From contig NZ_CP007034.1 of NCBI RefSeq assembly GCF_000512915.1, forward strand, positions 2,418,001-2,482,000: a DNA stretch of 64,000 bases, read 5' to 3'. The position numbers and the translations under genes are program-made. Source of the stretch: Barnesiella viscericola DSM 18177. GTDB taxonomy: Bacteria; Bacteroidota; Bacteroidia; Bacteroidales; Barnesiellaceae. Under the pieces are notes generated by a model. That model saw only the letters and a list, made by a program, of their open reading frames with translations, had not been told where the DNA came from and did not search any database. Numbering within the stretch: the first letter of the stretch is position 1; each line of letters opens with the position of its first letter. Of this stretch, positions 36,572 to 45,596 are shown in pieces.

Positions 36572-37204
36572 TTACCAGTAGCGTTCGTTGGGTGAACCGT
36601 ACAGAGCCATCACGCGGTCGAGATCGTTCCGTTTCTTGGCCCGCAGGTACGACACGCCGATGTTCTTGTTGGTATAGTACTGCACCAGACTGCGGTATTG
36701 CAGCATGTCGGTATAGCAGCGGTCGATGATGTCCATACGCTCCTTGTCGTTCATCGAAAGTCCGTTCTCATTGACCACCGTTTTCAAGTCGGTCAGCAAA
36801 TTGGCACTCTCCTCCAGCAGTTTCGTGTAGCCGATGGAGATGGCACTCAGTTCCTCGGGGGTGAAGTAGGGGTCACTGAGCATACGTTCATAGCTGGTCA
36901 CATAGATTTCCGTGATGTCGCCGACCATCAGAATGGTCTGCTGCACCTTTCGGGCATCACGTACCAGATTCTTCACTTTCCTCAGCCCGTCGTAATACTC
37001 TTTGCCCTGCTGGTAAATCTTGACCGTCTCCTGAAAATTGTTGAGCATGTTGCTGGCCGTCGAGGAGGTGTGGACGATGTTCTTGGCGGCGTTGATGATA
37101 CCTTGGGCCAGGTTCCCGGGGTCGGTCACTACCCATTGGGCGTGGACTCTGCCTGCCGAAAGGAGGCAGATACAGCATAGGGCTGTCAAAATTCTTTTCT
37201 TCAT
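36572..37204 (-). CDS. traI: Conjugative transfer protein TraI (DUF4141)
   Basis: 210 residues with a signal peptide (KKRILTALCCICLLSAGRVHA) and a long helical domain starting QWVVTDPGNLAQGIINAAKN, then NNFQETVKIYQQGKEYYDGL, the DUF4141/TraI signature. Resembles VirB5-type periplasmic proteins. No separate traH gene is seen between traG and traI, where some related elements carry one. Confidence 0.88.
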   Translation of the reverse strand: MKKRILTALCCICLLSAGRVHAQWVVTDPGNLAQGIINAAKNIVHTSSTASNMLNNFQETVKIYQQGKEYYDGLRKVKNLVRDARKVQQTILMVGDITEIYVTSYERMLSDPYFTPEELSAISIGYTKLLEESANLLTDLKTVVNENGLSMNDKERMDIIDRCYTDMLQYRSLVQYYTNKNIGVSYLRAKKRNDLDRVMALYGSPNERYW

Positions 37205-37236
37205 GTGGTTAATTGTTTAATGGTTGATAAATGATT

Positions 37237-39735
37237 TTACTGTTTTCTTCTTGTATTAGCCAGCTGCTTGATTGCCAGCTCGATATTGCCACCCAGCTTC
37301 CGGGTAAGCCGCATCAGTTCTAGCTTTTCCGTCTCCTCGGTCGTGTAGGTGTAGTACTCTTCCGGCGAGACCTCAGTGGCATAGACCGCCGACTGCGTTC
37401 CGCCGAGACCTATCCACACTTCCTTGTACTTGCGGGACGGGCTGTTGGCCATGTTGATGGAGAGAATCTGGGCACGTTCCTTGTCGGTCAGGCCCAGCAG
37501 GGACTGGATTTCATCGAACTTGTTGACATACTTCCGCTGGTCCAACAAAATCTTGCAGTCACTGTTGTTGATGATGGTTCCCTTGACGATGGGTGACGAT
37601 ATGATGTCTTCCACTTCTTGAGTAACGACAACAGCCTCCCCGAAAAACTTTCGGACGGTCTTGAAAAGGTAGCGGATATAGTTGCTCATATTGGCGGATG
37701 CCAATGCCTTCCAACATTCCTCAATGAGTATCATCTTTCGGATGCCTTTCAGCTTTCGCATCTTGCTGATGAAAGTTTCCATGATGATGATGGTGACAAT
37801 CGGAAGTAGCACCTTGTTGTCACGGATATTGTCCAGCTCGAAAACAATAAACCGTTTGCCAAGCAAATCAAGCTGCTTGTCGGAGTTTAACAGATAGTCG
37901 TATTCGCCACCCTTGTAATAAGGTTCCAGCACATTCAGGAATCCCCACACGTCAAAATCCTTCTCCCGTGTACGCTTGGTCTTCAGGATTTCCTGATACT
38001 CGTCGCGGATGAACTCATAGAAGGTATTGAAGGACGGAACCACGGTACTGTCCGTGCGTATCTTCTCCAGAAAGAGGTTGACCGCATTGGAGAGCGCCAC
38101 CTCCTCGGCACGTGTCGGCGGCTCGTCGTCACGTTTCCACAGGGTAAGGATAAGCGTCTTGATGGACTCCTTCTTTTCGATGTCAAACACACCGTCCTCC
38201 ACGTAGAAAGGATTGAAGGCTATCGGATTGCTCTCCTCATAGGTGAAATAGATGCCGTCCTCGCCATGCGTGCGGGCATGGATAAGACCGCACAATCCCT
38301 GATAGGAATTGCCCGTGTCCACCAGCAGCACATGCGCTCCCTGTTCGTAATACTGGCGCACCATGTGGTTGGTAAAGAATGACTTCCCGCTGCCCGAAGG
38401 TCCGAGAATGAACTTGTTGCGGTTGGTAATCGTACCGTTCTTCATCGGCAGGTCGGAAATGTCCAGGTGAACAGGCTTTCCGGTCAGACGGTCCACCATG
38501 CGGATGCCGAACGGTGAAAGCGAATCCTTGTAGGACGTTTCTCCAATGAACAGGCACAGGGCCTGCTCGATGAAGGTGTAGAAACTTTCCTCAGACGGAA
38601 AATCACCGGCATTGCCGGGAATGGCCGCCCAGAAGAGTGTCGGTACATCGACGGTATTATGGCGGGGCTTGGCCTCCATCAGGGCAATCTGGCTACCCAC
38701 ATCATTCTTGATACGCTTCAGCTTCTCCCGGTCGTCGCTCCATGCAAAGACATTGCAGTGCGCACGGATGGAAGTGAGTCCCTTGCTGTGCGCCTCGTTC
38801 AGATACTCCTCAATCCATTCACGGTTGATTTGGTTGGAGCGGCTGTAACGGGACAGCGAGTGCATGTTGCGGGCGGTCTGCTCGAACTTCCTCAGGTTCT
38901 CCGCCGAATCGTCTATGAAGAGATACTGGTTCACGATATGGTTGCACGTGAGCAGTATCCCTATCGGTGCGGCAAAGGAGAGGCGGCAGTCGCTGCAGTC
39001 CGTGGAGAGTCGTTCATAACGGCTGTCCGTACCCACGGATGACGGCAAATCCTCCGTCTCAGAAAGGGTATGCAGGCAGAGCACATTGTCGCCGACCTTC
39101 ATTTCCCCGGCTCCGAGAGTGATGTCCTGCAGGCTGGTCGTATTTTCCTGCGAAAGCGAAAAATACTTTTCGATAATGCCCGCGGAGGTTTCCGTACCGG
39201 TAATCTCTTCGTCCGTCAGCCTGACCATGCGGAGCAGACCGCTGTCGTTCACGATACGCTCGAACTGCCCGCAGCATTCCAGAAAGCGTGCAACGGTATC
39301 CTTGTCCTGCATCTCCTTGGGGATGATGAACCCGCGCGTGAGGGCATTGAAACTGCTTGTCGTGCGGCTGTGTTCCTTCGTGGTCTTTGTCAGAAACAGA
39401 TAGCAGGTATGGTTCAGGTACGGCCGCTCATTGAAATGCCTTTCAAAACTGCGGCTGAGGAAACTCAGGTCATCACGGCAAATGTCAGGTCTGTAGCTCT
39501 CCTCGATGAAGATGTCCTGCTTGTGGACAATGCTGTAGTTCGGTAGAACCCGGACAGCCTTCGCCCATGTGGAATGAAGGGCCTCGTATTCGGCGCGTGT
39601 CAACGTGAACACTTCCGGCAGCTCCACCCTGTAGGCCACGGTAATGTCGGCATCCTTGCTGATGATGCACCCGTGCTCGACGGCCATCAGAGGGAACCGG
39701 CTTTCCAGCGTGGCGGCTTTCATTACATTTCTCAT
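37237..39735 (-). CDS. traG: TraG-family conjugation ATPase (VirB4-like)
   Basis: 832 residues from MRNVMKAATLESRFPLMAVE at 39735, whose ATG overlaps the traF stop by four bases; a longer frame would run into traF. The Walker A motif GPSGSGKSFFTN is near residue 445 and the Walker B-type ILIEECWKALA near 665. It powers assembly of the mating apparatus at the inner membrane. Confidence 0.93.
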   Translation of the reverse strand: MRNVMKAATLESRFPLMAVEHGCIISKDADITVAYRVELPEVFTLTRAEYEALHSTWAKAVRVLPNYSIVHKQDIFIEESYRPDICRDDLSFLSRSFERHFNERPYLNHTCYLFLTKTTKEHSRTTSSFNALTRGFIIPKEMQDKDTVARFLECCGQFERIVNDSGLLRMVRLTDEEITGTETSAGIIEKYFSLSQENTTSLQDITLGAGEMKVGDNVLCLHTLSETEDLPSSVGTDSRYERLSTDCSDCRLSFAAPIGILLTCNHIVNQYLFIDDSAENLRKFEQTARNMHSLSRYSRSNQINREWIEEYLNEAHSKGLTSIRAHCNVFAWSDDREKLKRIKNDVGSQIALMEAKPRHNTVDVPTLFWAAIPGNAGDFPSEESFYTFIEQALCLFIGETSYKDSLSPFGIRMVDRLTGKPVHLDISDLPMKNGTITNRNKFILGPSGSGKSFFTNHMVRQYYEQGAHVLLVDTGNSYQGLCGLIHARTHGEDGIYFTYEESNPIAFNPFYVEDGVFDIEKKESIKTLILTLWKRDDEPPTRAEEVALSNAVNLFLEKIRTDSTVVPSFNTFYEFIRDEYQEILKTKRTREKDFDVWGFLNVLEPYYKGGEYDYLLNSDKQLDLLGKRFIVFELDNIRDNKVLLPIVTIIIMETFISKMRKLKGIRKMILIEECWKALASANMSNYIRYLFKTVRKFFGEAVVVTQEVEDIISSPIVKGTIINNSDCKILLDQRKYVNKFDEIQSLLGLTDKERAQILSINMANSPSRKYKEVWIGLGGTQSAVYATEVSPEEYYTYTTEETEKLELMRLTRKLGGNIELAIKQLANTRRKQ

Positions 39736-40064
39736 ACGCTTCGTTTTTTCGGGGTTGGACAAATCAACCGGAGGAAACCCTTCCGGCTGATGATGTAGCG
39801 GGGATGGCGGCGCAGCGCCTGCAATTTCATCAGTCCCCATTCACCGTATTTCGCGTTCAGGCGGAAAGTCACCCAGACAAGCACCGAAGCGCAGATGACA
39901 CCGAAACCGATACATACCCACTGGTCGATACCTGCCATGTACATGATGACAAACAGGACGAACAGGGCGAGCAGTCCGCCGGCGAAGATGAACAGGTACT
40001 GGCTTTTCAGCCCCTTGAACTCAGGGCTGCGGCCGATTCCCTTGTTGATAGGATACTCCGCCAT
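39732..40064 (-). CDS. traF: Conjugative transfer protein TraF (DUF4133)
   Basis: 110 residues. Opening YPINKGIGRSPEFKGLKSQYL and two adjacent TM helices (FIFAGGLLALFVLFVIMYMAG; WVCIGFGVICASVLVWVTF) are the DUF4133/TraF pattern, comparable to VirB3. Ends overlapping traG and starts two bases after traE. Confidence 0.92.
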   Translation of the reverse strand: MAEYPINKGIGRSPEFKGLKSQYLFIFAGGLLALFVLFVIMYMAGIDQWVCIGFGVICASVLVWVTFRLNAKYGEWGLMKLQALRRHPRYIISRKGFLRLICPTPKKRSV

Positions 40065-40066
40065 AA

Positions 40067-40363
40067 TCAGAGGAAGAATGAGCGTAAGATTGTGGCGGCT
40101 ACGATTAAAAAGATACAGGCGCCGAACCAGCTGGCTGCCGTCTTGGAGGTGTCGGGATCTCCCGAGGAAAACTTGGAATAGACCTTCACGCCTCCGATAA
40201 GGCCGACCACGGCTCCGATGGCATAAATCAATTTGGTTCCCGGATCGAAATAGGAAGTGACCATGTTGGTGGCTTCAGTGATACCGCCGATACCGTTACC
40301 CTGGGCGAAAGCCCCTGTCGTTGCAAGCAGCATCATGGCTGCAAAAAAGAATCTTTTTTTCAT
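40067..40363 (-). CDS. traE: Conjugative transfer protein TraE (DUF4134)
   Basis: 98 residues: a signal peptide (KKRFFFAAMMLLATTGAFA) then GNGIGGITEATNMVTSYFDPG and two TM helices (KLIYAIGAVVGLIGGVKVY; GACIFLIVAATILRSFF), the DUF4134/VirB2-like pattern. First gene of the main tra operon; a conserved upstream motif pair is described at 40408-40482. Confidence 0.92.
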   Translation of the reverse strand: MKKRFFFAAMMLLATTGAFAQGNGIGGITEATNMVTSYFDPGTKLIYAIGAVVGLIGGVKVYSKFSSGDPDTSKTAASWFGACIFLIVAATILRSFFL

Positions 40364-40764
40364 GTGTCGAAACTTTTAATTGGTGAGACAAAAAATGATT
40401 TCGACCACGAATATATAACGCTTAATTCATTGATTTACAACACTGACGATGCGTGACATCGGGTGTCATTACGTTACATCGGCAGGGAAATTTCGTCAAC
40501 GGGAAAATAGCTTTTGATTCTTCCAGAATAGGTAGCCCGTATCTTCGCTACTTCTAGGCATGTGATTACCAATAGCTGGAACAACGGCTGATACAAGAAA
40601 ACGCGAATTACAGAAAACTCTGTGAACAAATCAGGAATAAGTGTATAAAACACTTGGTCATTAAAAGGAAATCCGATAATTTAGGGACGTATTTTGATTT
40701 TTGGAAGTGCTTAGATCAATGTTAGTTGGAACTTTATAATTACGAATCTATAAACCAAAGTGAT
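40364..40764. other. Intergenic gap holding the tra promoter region
   Basis: About 400 bp between traE (leftward) and the DUF4377 gene (rightward). It holds the tandem motif pair and -7-like box described separately, and a small AAGTGT/ACACTT hairpin at 40639-40655. No reading frame is supported. Confidence 0.6.
40408..40482 (-). promoter_or_regulatory. Candidate tra promoter with tandem operator-like motif
   Basis: On the minus strand, CGATGTAACGT (40471-40481) and CGATGTCACGC (40451-40461) repeat with a 20-bp period, followed by TTGTAAATCA and a -7-like TATATTCG (40408-40415). The same arrangement (CGGTGCAACGT twice, 20-bp period, TTGCAAATCA, TATATTTG) precedes the DUF3945-topB operon. The alignment over 38 nt shows about 27 identities by eye. 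Confidence 0.55.
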
Positions 40765-41121
40765 ATGAAGACAAAGAATTTAGTTGGAATACTCATGCTG
40801 TTCCTGTTTACATACACCTTTATCAGTTGTGATAAAGATGATCTGACAGACAAAGTAGAAATTGTAAAAATGTATGTTTCTGCAGAAACAGATACTTATA
40901 CACCTTGGGGAAGTGAGACTCCTATAGAGTGTATGCTTGTTAAAGAAGAAAGAAATGCAAGCTATTCAAAACTTCCTTTCAGTGGTATAGATGGATTTGT
41001 TTATAAGAAAGGGACTGAATACACTCTTAAGGTTGAAAAAACGACCTTAGCAAATCCTCCTGCTGATGATAGCAATGTTAGATATAAACTGATAGAAATT
41101 TTAACAGAACAAGAGAAATGA
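40765..41121 (+). CDS. DUF4377 lipoprotein
   Basis: 118 residues from the ATG at 40765; an upstream in-frame ATG at 40726 would bury the signal. The lipoprotein signal ends YTFISC. The domain (PIECMLVKEE, FSGIDGFVYKKGTEYTLKVE, NPPADDSNVRYKLIEIL) matches DUF4377, usually found with META-domain proteins in the envelope. The gene is AT-rich and opposite in strand to the tra genes on both sides, so it looks like cargo inserted between traD and traE. Confidence 0.8.
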   Translation: MKTKNLVGILMLFLFTYTFISCDKDDLTDKVEIVKMYVSAETDTYTPWGSETPIECMLVKEERNASYSKLPFSGIDGFVYKKGTEYTLKVEKTTLANPPADDSNVRYKLIEILTEQEK

Positions 41122-41162
41122 GGTGATTAAAAGCATAAGGAACTGACACCAAAACTCACATT

Positions 41163-41201
41163 CAACCAGATTTCAACGGTCTGACCGTTGAAGTCTGGTT
41201 G
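41163..41201. terminator. Bidirectional terminator hairpin
   Basis: CAACCAGATTTCAACGGTC (41163-41181) pairs with 41183-41201, one mismatch, 1-nt loop. It separates the convergent DUF4377 and traD genes; neither T run is strong. Confidence 0.65.
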
Positions 41202-41215
41202 GTTTGAACTGCTAA

Positions 41216-41971
41216 TCACGCATACTGGTTTATATCGAAAGGCTCTTCTTCCTTATGGCCTGTTTTTCCTGAGGGACCCGGTCGGTCACCCAAATACTTG
41301 TCAAGCAGACCGTTTACCTTATCCAGATTGCTCAGCTTGTCGGTCAGGAAGGTCAGTATCTCCGTCTCACTCAGTTTGTAATGAATGGTTCTTGCGGCCC
41401 GTCTGGCTTTCTGTTCGTCCGTAGTCCCGGAGGTAAGGACCTCAGCCACGTTGTTTATTTCCTCGATTGTCAATGCCGTGTTGAAATCCGGGTCAGGTTC
41501 GGTATCTACTGGAGCCATCAGCTCCGCCCGGTCCTCTTCCGTCAGCCCCTTGTTCTCTTGTGTCACATCATCGGTACCGATATCTTCCTCTTCCTCTAAA
41601 GGAACTTTCTCCATAGGTTCGGAACGGGTAGGAATCTGTGTCGTCGTTTTCGGATCTTCCAGATAGACAATCTTTGTTTTGCCAATTACATCATCGTCTT
41701 CGGGGGGTGATGAGGGTATAGCCGTTTCCGATTTTTCTTTGGCTGTATCTGTTCCCGGCTTTTTATATTTGGCCTTTTTGCGAGCTCGACGCTCAGCTTG
41801 TTCCATTCGTCGCTTGTGGTATTTCCACAATCTGACGCGGGCAATCCGTATCACTCTGAATAGGCGGTCCCATATTCCATACATGCGCCGACGAAAAATG
41901 AATTTCCACACCTGGCACAGTACATAAATTGCACATACGGCTTTTACTGTAAAATAGAGTAGGGGAATCAT
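41216..41971 (-). CDS. traD: Conjugative transfer protein TraD-like (DUF4122)
   Basis: 251 residues from the ATG at 41971; the frame extends two codons to a TTG. One N-terminal TM segment (LLYFTVKAVCAIYVLCQVWKF), then an Arg-rich stretch (HKRRMEQAERRARKKAKY), an acidic linker and a helical C-terminus (TIEEINNVAEVLTSG; LDKVNGLLDKYLGDRPGP). Position after the DUF3408 gene and before traE fits TraD of Bacteroidales elements. Starts overlapping the DUF3408 stop region. Confidence 0.78.
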   Translation of the reverse strand: MIPLLYFTVKAVCAIYVLCQVWKFIFRRRMYGIWDRLFRVIRIARVRLWKYHKRRMEQAERRARKKAKYKKPGTDTAKEKSETAIPSSPPEDDDVIGKTKIVYLEDPKTTTQIPTRSEPMEKVPLEEEEDIGTDDVTQENKGLTEEDRAELMAPVDTEPDPDFNTALTIEEINNVAEVLTSGTTDEQKARRAARTIHYKLSETEILTFLTDKLSNLDKVNGLLDKYLGDRPGPSGKTGHKEEEPFDINQYA

Positions 41972-41973
41972 AA

Positions 41974-42411
41974 TCAAAATGGTTTTAAGGGTTTATAATA
42001 TTCTTTGTTATACAGGTCGGTGATTTCGTCCCAATGCTTTTGCAGGTGGTCCACAAGGATATTGCTGATAAAGCCGGATATGCTCATCTCCGGAGCGATG
42101 ACAGGCAATACCCGTTTGATGCACTCGGCCACTTCACGGTTGATATAGACATGGGAGCGGTTTGAAGCGGGGATGTTGACCAGAAACCTTTCTCGGTATC
42201 CGCAGGACTCATCTTTTTTCTTCTTGGGCTTCTCCACGGCGGGCTTGCCAGCCGGAGTATCTGCCGGTACGGTTGCGGCAGTTTTTTTCGCTTCCTGATG
42301 TTCCACGGACTTTTCTTTCGGGGCGGGGCTGTCCTTGCCGAAAACAGGTATGTCGCCGACGATGATATCCTTTAGGACATCTTCGTCCACCTCTACGATT
42401 TTCTTTTTCAT
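41974..42411 (-). CDS. DUF3408 protein (TraB-like)
   Basis: 145 residues. A Lys/Pro-rich N-terminal half, then YRERFLVNIPASNRSHVYIN and VLPVIAPEMSISGFISNILV, the DUF3408 signature resembling ribbon-helix-helix-type DNA-binding folds. Its start overlaps the ParA stop (42408-42411), so the two are coupled. Usually paired with ParA upstream of tra genes; possibly a partition or regulatory partner. Confidence 0.85.
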   Translation of the reverse strand: MKKKIVEVDEDVLKDIIVGDIPVFGKDSPAPKEKSVEHQEAKKTAATVPADTPAGKPAVEKPKKKKDESCGYRERFLVNIPASNRSHVYINREVAECIKRVLPVIAPEMSISGFISNILVDHLQKHWDEITDLYNKEYYKPLKPF

Positions 42412-43175
42412 GACTCTCCAAGTTTAAATTTGACCATAAGCTCTTCCGCAAGTTCCACCAGCCCGCTGCCTTCCAGTTGCCTGGCCGGAGGTGGCATCAG
42501 CGTGCAACGGAAAAAGGCACGCTTGGCATGGGTAATCTCCTTTTCATAACGGCACAGGTCAGGAAGCGTGCTGTCAAGGACTGTCAGATGCAGTTCTCTC
42601 ATGACTTCCGAGTATGACCTGAGAATCTCCACATTAGTACGTTTTTTCAATTTGTTCCAGAAAAAGAAGATGTCCTTGAGCAACGGGGTATTTTCCATCT
42701 TCTTGATGTGGTCAAGCACGGTCGTGGCAAATGCCAGCGTACTCTGCATCACAATCAGGTCCGGAACGGTGGGAGTAAGCACGTAATCCATATTGACAAT
42801 CGTACGGAATACCCCGGTGGACTCGACCGTTCCGGGAAGATCCACAAAGATGAGGTCGTAATCTCCGCTTGCCGCAATCTCATCAGCCGCCTCCCTTGCC
42901 TTTTCAGCGGTAGAACCTACAATGGGATAGGCCTTTTTCTGCACTTGGCTCCACTGCTGTTTGATCAGCTGCCGGTAATAGGCACTGTTGGAAACAGCCT
43001 TTTTGTCACGCTCCCTCATACGTACGAGACTGTGTTGGGGAGAGTCACAGTCAACGATGGCCACATTCAGCCCCTTCTCGAAATGGAAGTAACTGGCAAG
43101 CACTACGGACAGGGCCGATTTCCCGACCCCTCCTTTCTGGTTGCTGATCGCAACGAACAAAGTTTCTTTACTCAT
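42408..43175 (-). CDS. ParA-family ATPase (TraA-like)
   Basis: 255 residues. The deviant Walker A motif KGGVGKS is at 14-20, preceded by the family's FVAISNQ, and DLIFVDLPGTVEST near residue 110 is the Walker B region. Such ATPases open the transfer gene block of Bacteroidales ICEs (often called TraA) and may assist partition or positioning of the transfer machinery. Divergent from mobA across a 677-bp gap that may hold the origin of transfer. Confidence 0.9.
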   Translation of the reverse strand: MSKETLFVAISNQKGGVGKSALSVVLASYFHFEKGLNVAIVDCDSPQHSLVRMRERDKKAVSNSAYYRQLIKQQWSQVQKKAYPIVGSTAEKAREAADEIAASGDYDLIFVDLPGTVESTGVFRTIVNMDYVLTPTVPDLIVMQSTLAFATTVLDHIKKMENTPLLKDIFFFWNKLKKRTNVEILRSYSEVMRELHLTVLDSTLPDLCRYEKEITHAKRAFFRCTLMPPPARQLEGSGLVELAEELMVKFKLGES

Positions 43176-43548
43176 AAGTCTTTCTTTTTAATTGTTATTG
43201 AATAAATACCGGTGTCATCCACTAATCCGTGAATCCGCAGACGTTTCTTTCCAACCATCCGAATTCGCATCCGTTAACGGTATCATCCGGTGTCATAACC
43301 TTTAATGCGACTGTTACCGCATCTTTCCGACATCGCTTCCATCCGCGGTCTGTCTGTTGGTCATGACAATCCGTCAACAGTCCCGTCCGATATTGCTTCC
43401 ATCATCCCGACCGTTACCGGAATCATCGGATAATATGACCATTATTCCGCTATCAGAAGGCCGGTCGCAACCGTCCGCACTGCAAATAAAAGGGGATTTT
43501 CCCGAATAACCACCATCATCCAGGGACGGTGACGACTCTTGTCACCGT

Positions 43549-43607
43549 ATGACATCTTGTTACATATAATCCACTGTTTTACAGATAGATATACCATCGT
43601 AACTTTG
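43549..43607 (+). promoter_or_regulatory. Candidate mob promoter with TAACTTTG box
   Basis: TAACTTTG (43600-43607) with TTTT 19 nt upstream fits the -33/-7 layout. ATGACAT (43549-43555) and a following GTTACAT recall, loosely, the operator-like motif at the tra and topB promoters. Confidence 0.45.
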
Positions 43608-43716
43608 CCACCGACAACGGAATGGATGCCGGATGGAGCTATCCCGAAGCTGAAGAATGAGGCTGAAGGTCAAAACTCAATTTGACTTCAGGCAAATTCA
43701 TGTTCAAGCGAACATA

Positions 43717-43771
43717 GCAAGTTGTGTTTTGGGCAGCCCGAAATAAATTCGGGCATCCCAAAACAACTTGC
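43717..43771. other. 55-bp palindrome, candidate oriT hairpin
   Basis: GCAAGTTGT, TTTTGGG and GCCCGAA segments (43717-43742) pair with TTCGGGC, CCCAAAA and CAACTTGC (43748-43771), with a 5-nt loop and few mismatches. A second small TGTTC/GAACA hairpin precedes it (43701-43714). Located 82 nt before mobA, a usual place for a relaxase recognition hairpin. Confidence 0.6.
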
Positions 43772-43852
43772 CACTCGCCTGACGGCTCGGGAGGGGATTT
43801 CCTCCAAAGTCGGAAATCCGTGCCGGATTATAAAGAACCAAAAACATATAAT

Positions 43853-44299
43853 ATGGCAGACGAAAAAAGAACCAAAAGAAAGAAAACGGCAGGCCGGAAA
43901 CCTAAAAAAGACCCGGCTGTTTTCCGTTACAGCATCAAGTTCACATCGGAAGAGAACGGGCGTTTCGAGATCCTTTTCCAGAAATCGGGTCTCAGATACC
44001 GCGCACGCTACATCAAGATGAAGGCTCTTGACGAGGCTTCTAAGGTGATAAAGATAGACCCGGCGACAACGGATTTCTACATCCGGCTTACCAATTTCTA
44101 TCACCAGTTCCAGGCGATAGGTAACAACTACAACCAGGTGGTTAAAGCCGTAAAGACCAATTTCGGTGACAAGAGGGCTTTCGTGCTGCTCCGCAAATTG
44201 GAGAAGGAGACCGTCGAACTTGTGATAGTGAGCCGCCAGATAGTGGCTCTTATCAACGAGTACAAGGAAAAGTATCTGAACACCCATCTTCCGGACTGA
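43853..44299 (+). CDS. mobA: Mobilisation protein MobA (relaxosome accessory)
   Basis: 148 residues from the ATG at 43853; the frame extends upstream through the palindrome, which I reject. Basic N-terminus (DEKRTKRKKTAGRKPKK) followed by a ribbon-helix-helix/MobC-like region (VFRYSIKFTSEENGRFEIL; FYHQFQAIGNNYNQVVKAVK). Such proteins bind oriT and recruit the relaxase. The relaxase ATG follows one base after its stop. Confidence 0.85.
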   Translation: MADEKRTKRKKTAGRKPKKDPAVFRYSIKFTSEENGRFEILFQKSGLRYRARYIKMKALDEASKVIKIDPATTDFYIRLTNFYHQFQAIGNNYNQVVKAVKTNFGDKRAFVLLRKLEKETVELVIVSRQIVALINEYKEKYLNTHLPD

Positions 44300-44300
44300 C

Positions 44301-45560
44301 ATGGTGGCGAAAATCAACCGGGGCGTTTCGCTCTACGGGGCGCTCGCCTATAACTGGCAGAAGGTGGATGACAGGACCGCGCGTATAATATCGGGGAATG
44401 GAATGATTACTGATTCGGCCAACTGTCCCGATATTAATATGCAGAATGCCATCTACGGCTTCCGGAAATACCTGTTGGCAAACAAGAACACGGACAAGCC
44501 GATACTGCATATATCTCTCAATCCGTCGCTTGATGACAATCTCTCGGAAAAGCAGCTGGCAATGCTTGCCGACGAGTATATGCGCAAGATAGGCTATGGT
44601 TCCCAGCCATATATAGTGTTCCTTCATGAAGACATAGAGCGCCGCCACATACATATAGTGTCAACCTGCGTGAACGAGCGCGGAGAGAAGATCGACGACT
44701 CATACGAGTGGAACCGCTCCATGCGCGCCTGCCGCGAACTGGAACGGAAATTCGGGTTGCAGCAGGTGGCAGACAAACGCCGCGAACTGCTGGAACCGTA
44801 TCTGAAAAAGGCCGATTACCGTGACGGTGATGTGAAGCGTCAGATCGGCAACATTCTCAAGAGCGTGTTTTCATCATACCGTTTCCAGTCGTTCGGAGAA
44901 TACAGCGCGTTGCTGTCATGCTTCAACATCGAGGCGAAACAGGTGAAAGGTGAACATGAGGGAACTCCCTACAACGGTATCGTCTATGCGATTACCGATG
45001 ATTCGGGTCGTCCGGTCAGCACACCTGTCAAGTCATCGCTTCTCGGCAAGAGGTTCGGCTATGAGGGGATACAGAAACGTATAGGCTACAACGCGCGTGA
45101 CTATAAGGCTAAGAAATGGCAACCGAAGATTACGGCAGATGTCGCCATTGCCAAGCACGGTTGCCGTGTTGACCGTGACACCTTCGTGTTTATGCTGGCC
45201 TCGCGCGGCATAGACGTGGTGTTCCGGGAGAACGATGACGGGCGCATCTACGGCGCCACTTTCATAGACCACCGCAATAGAGAAGTGTATAACGGATCTC
45301 GGCTCGGCAGGGAGTTCTCGGCAAACGCTTTCGAGAATCTTTTCAATTCCAATACTGATATTCCGAGGCTTGACGGACGTAACGACGACCTGCGTATTGG
45401 CACACATTCCAATGCTGTCACCGACATTGGCGAAGCGATACAGCAGGCTTTCGGAATACTGTCGCTTGACACCAACGGACCAGATCCGCAAGAGGAAGCT
45501 CTGGCGAACCGTCTGCTTCGCAAGAAAAAGAAGAAACGCCGTTATCGCGGGCTGCAATAA
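44301..45560 (+). CDS. mobB: Relaxase / mobilisation nuclease MobB
   Basis: 419 residues. The MOBP-type metal-binding motif HEDIERRHIHIV begins near residue 109 and aligns with HxDxxRxHxHxV. Earlier, KPILHISLNPSLDDNLSEK is the usual second motif. It would nick oriT and pilot the strand into the recipient. The C-terminus is Lys/Arg-rich (LLRKKKKKRRYRG). Second gene of the mobABC operon. Confidence 0.93.
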   Translation: MVAKINRGVSLYGALAYNWQKVDDRTARIISGNGMITDSANCPDINMQNAIYGFRKYLLANKNTDKPILHISLNPSLDDNLSEKQLAMLADEYMRKIGYGSQPYIVFLHEDIERRHIHIVSTCVNERGEKIDDSYEWNRSMRACRELERKFGLQQVADKRRELLEPYLKKADYRDGDVKRQIGNILKSVFSSYRFQSFGEYSALLSCFNIEAKQVKGEHEGTPYNGIVYAITDDSGRPVSTPVKSSLLGKRFGYEGIQKRIGYNARDYKAKKWQPKITADVAIAKHGCRVDRDTFVFMLASRGIDVVFRENDDGRIYGATFIDHRNREVYNGSRLGREFSANAFENLFNSNTDIPRLDGRNDDLRIGTHSNAVTDIGEAIQQAFGILSLDTNGPDPQEEALANRLLRKKKKKRRYRGLQ

Positions 45561-45596
45561 AAACCGACATCATAAACCCTTAAAAAATTATACAAT

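Larger units (their letters stand above)
43176..43852. other. ParA-mobA intergenic region: repeats, promoter and oriT-like palindrome
   Basis: 677 bp without a supportable gene. It contains two pairs of direct repeats (43271-43300 with 43411-43440; 43326-43343 with 43386-43403), a promoter box at 43600-43607 and a 55-bp palindrome at 43717-43771. Many ATCCG-type words recur. Position beside mob genes makes it the best candidate for oriT and for ParA-linked sites. Confidence 0.6.
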
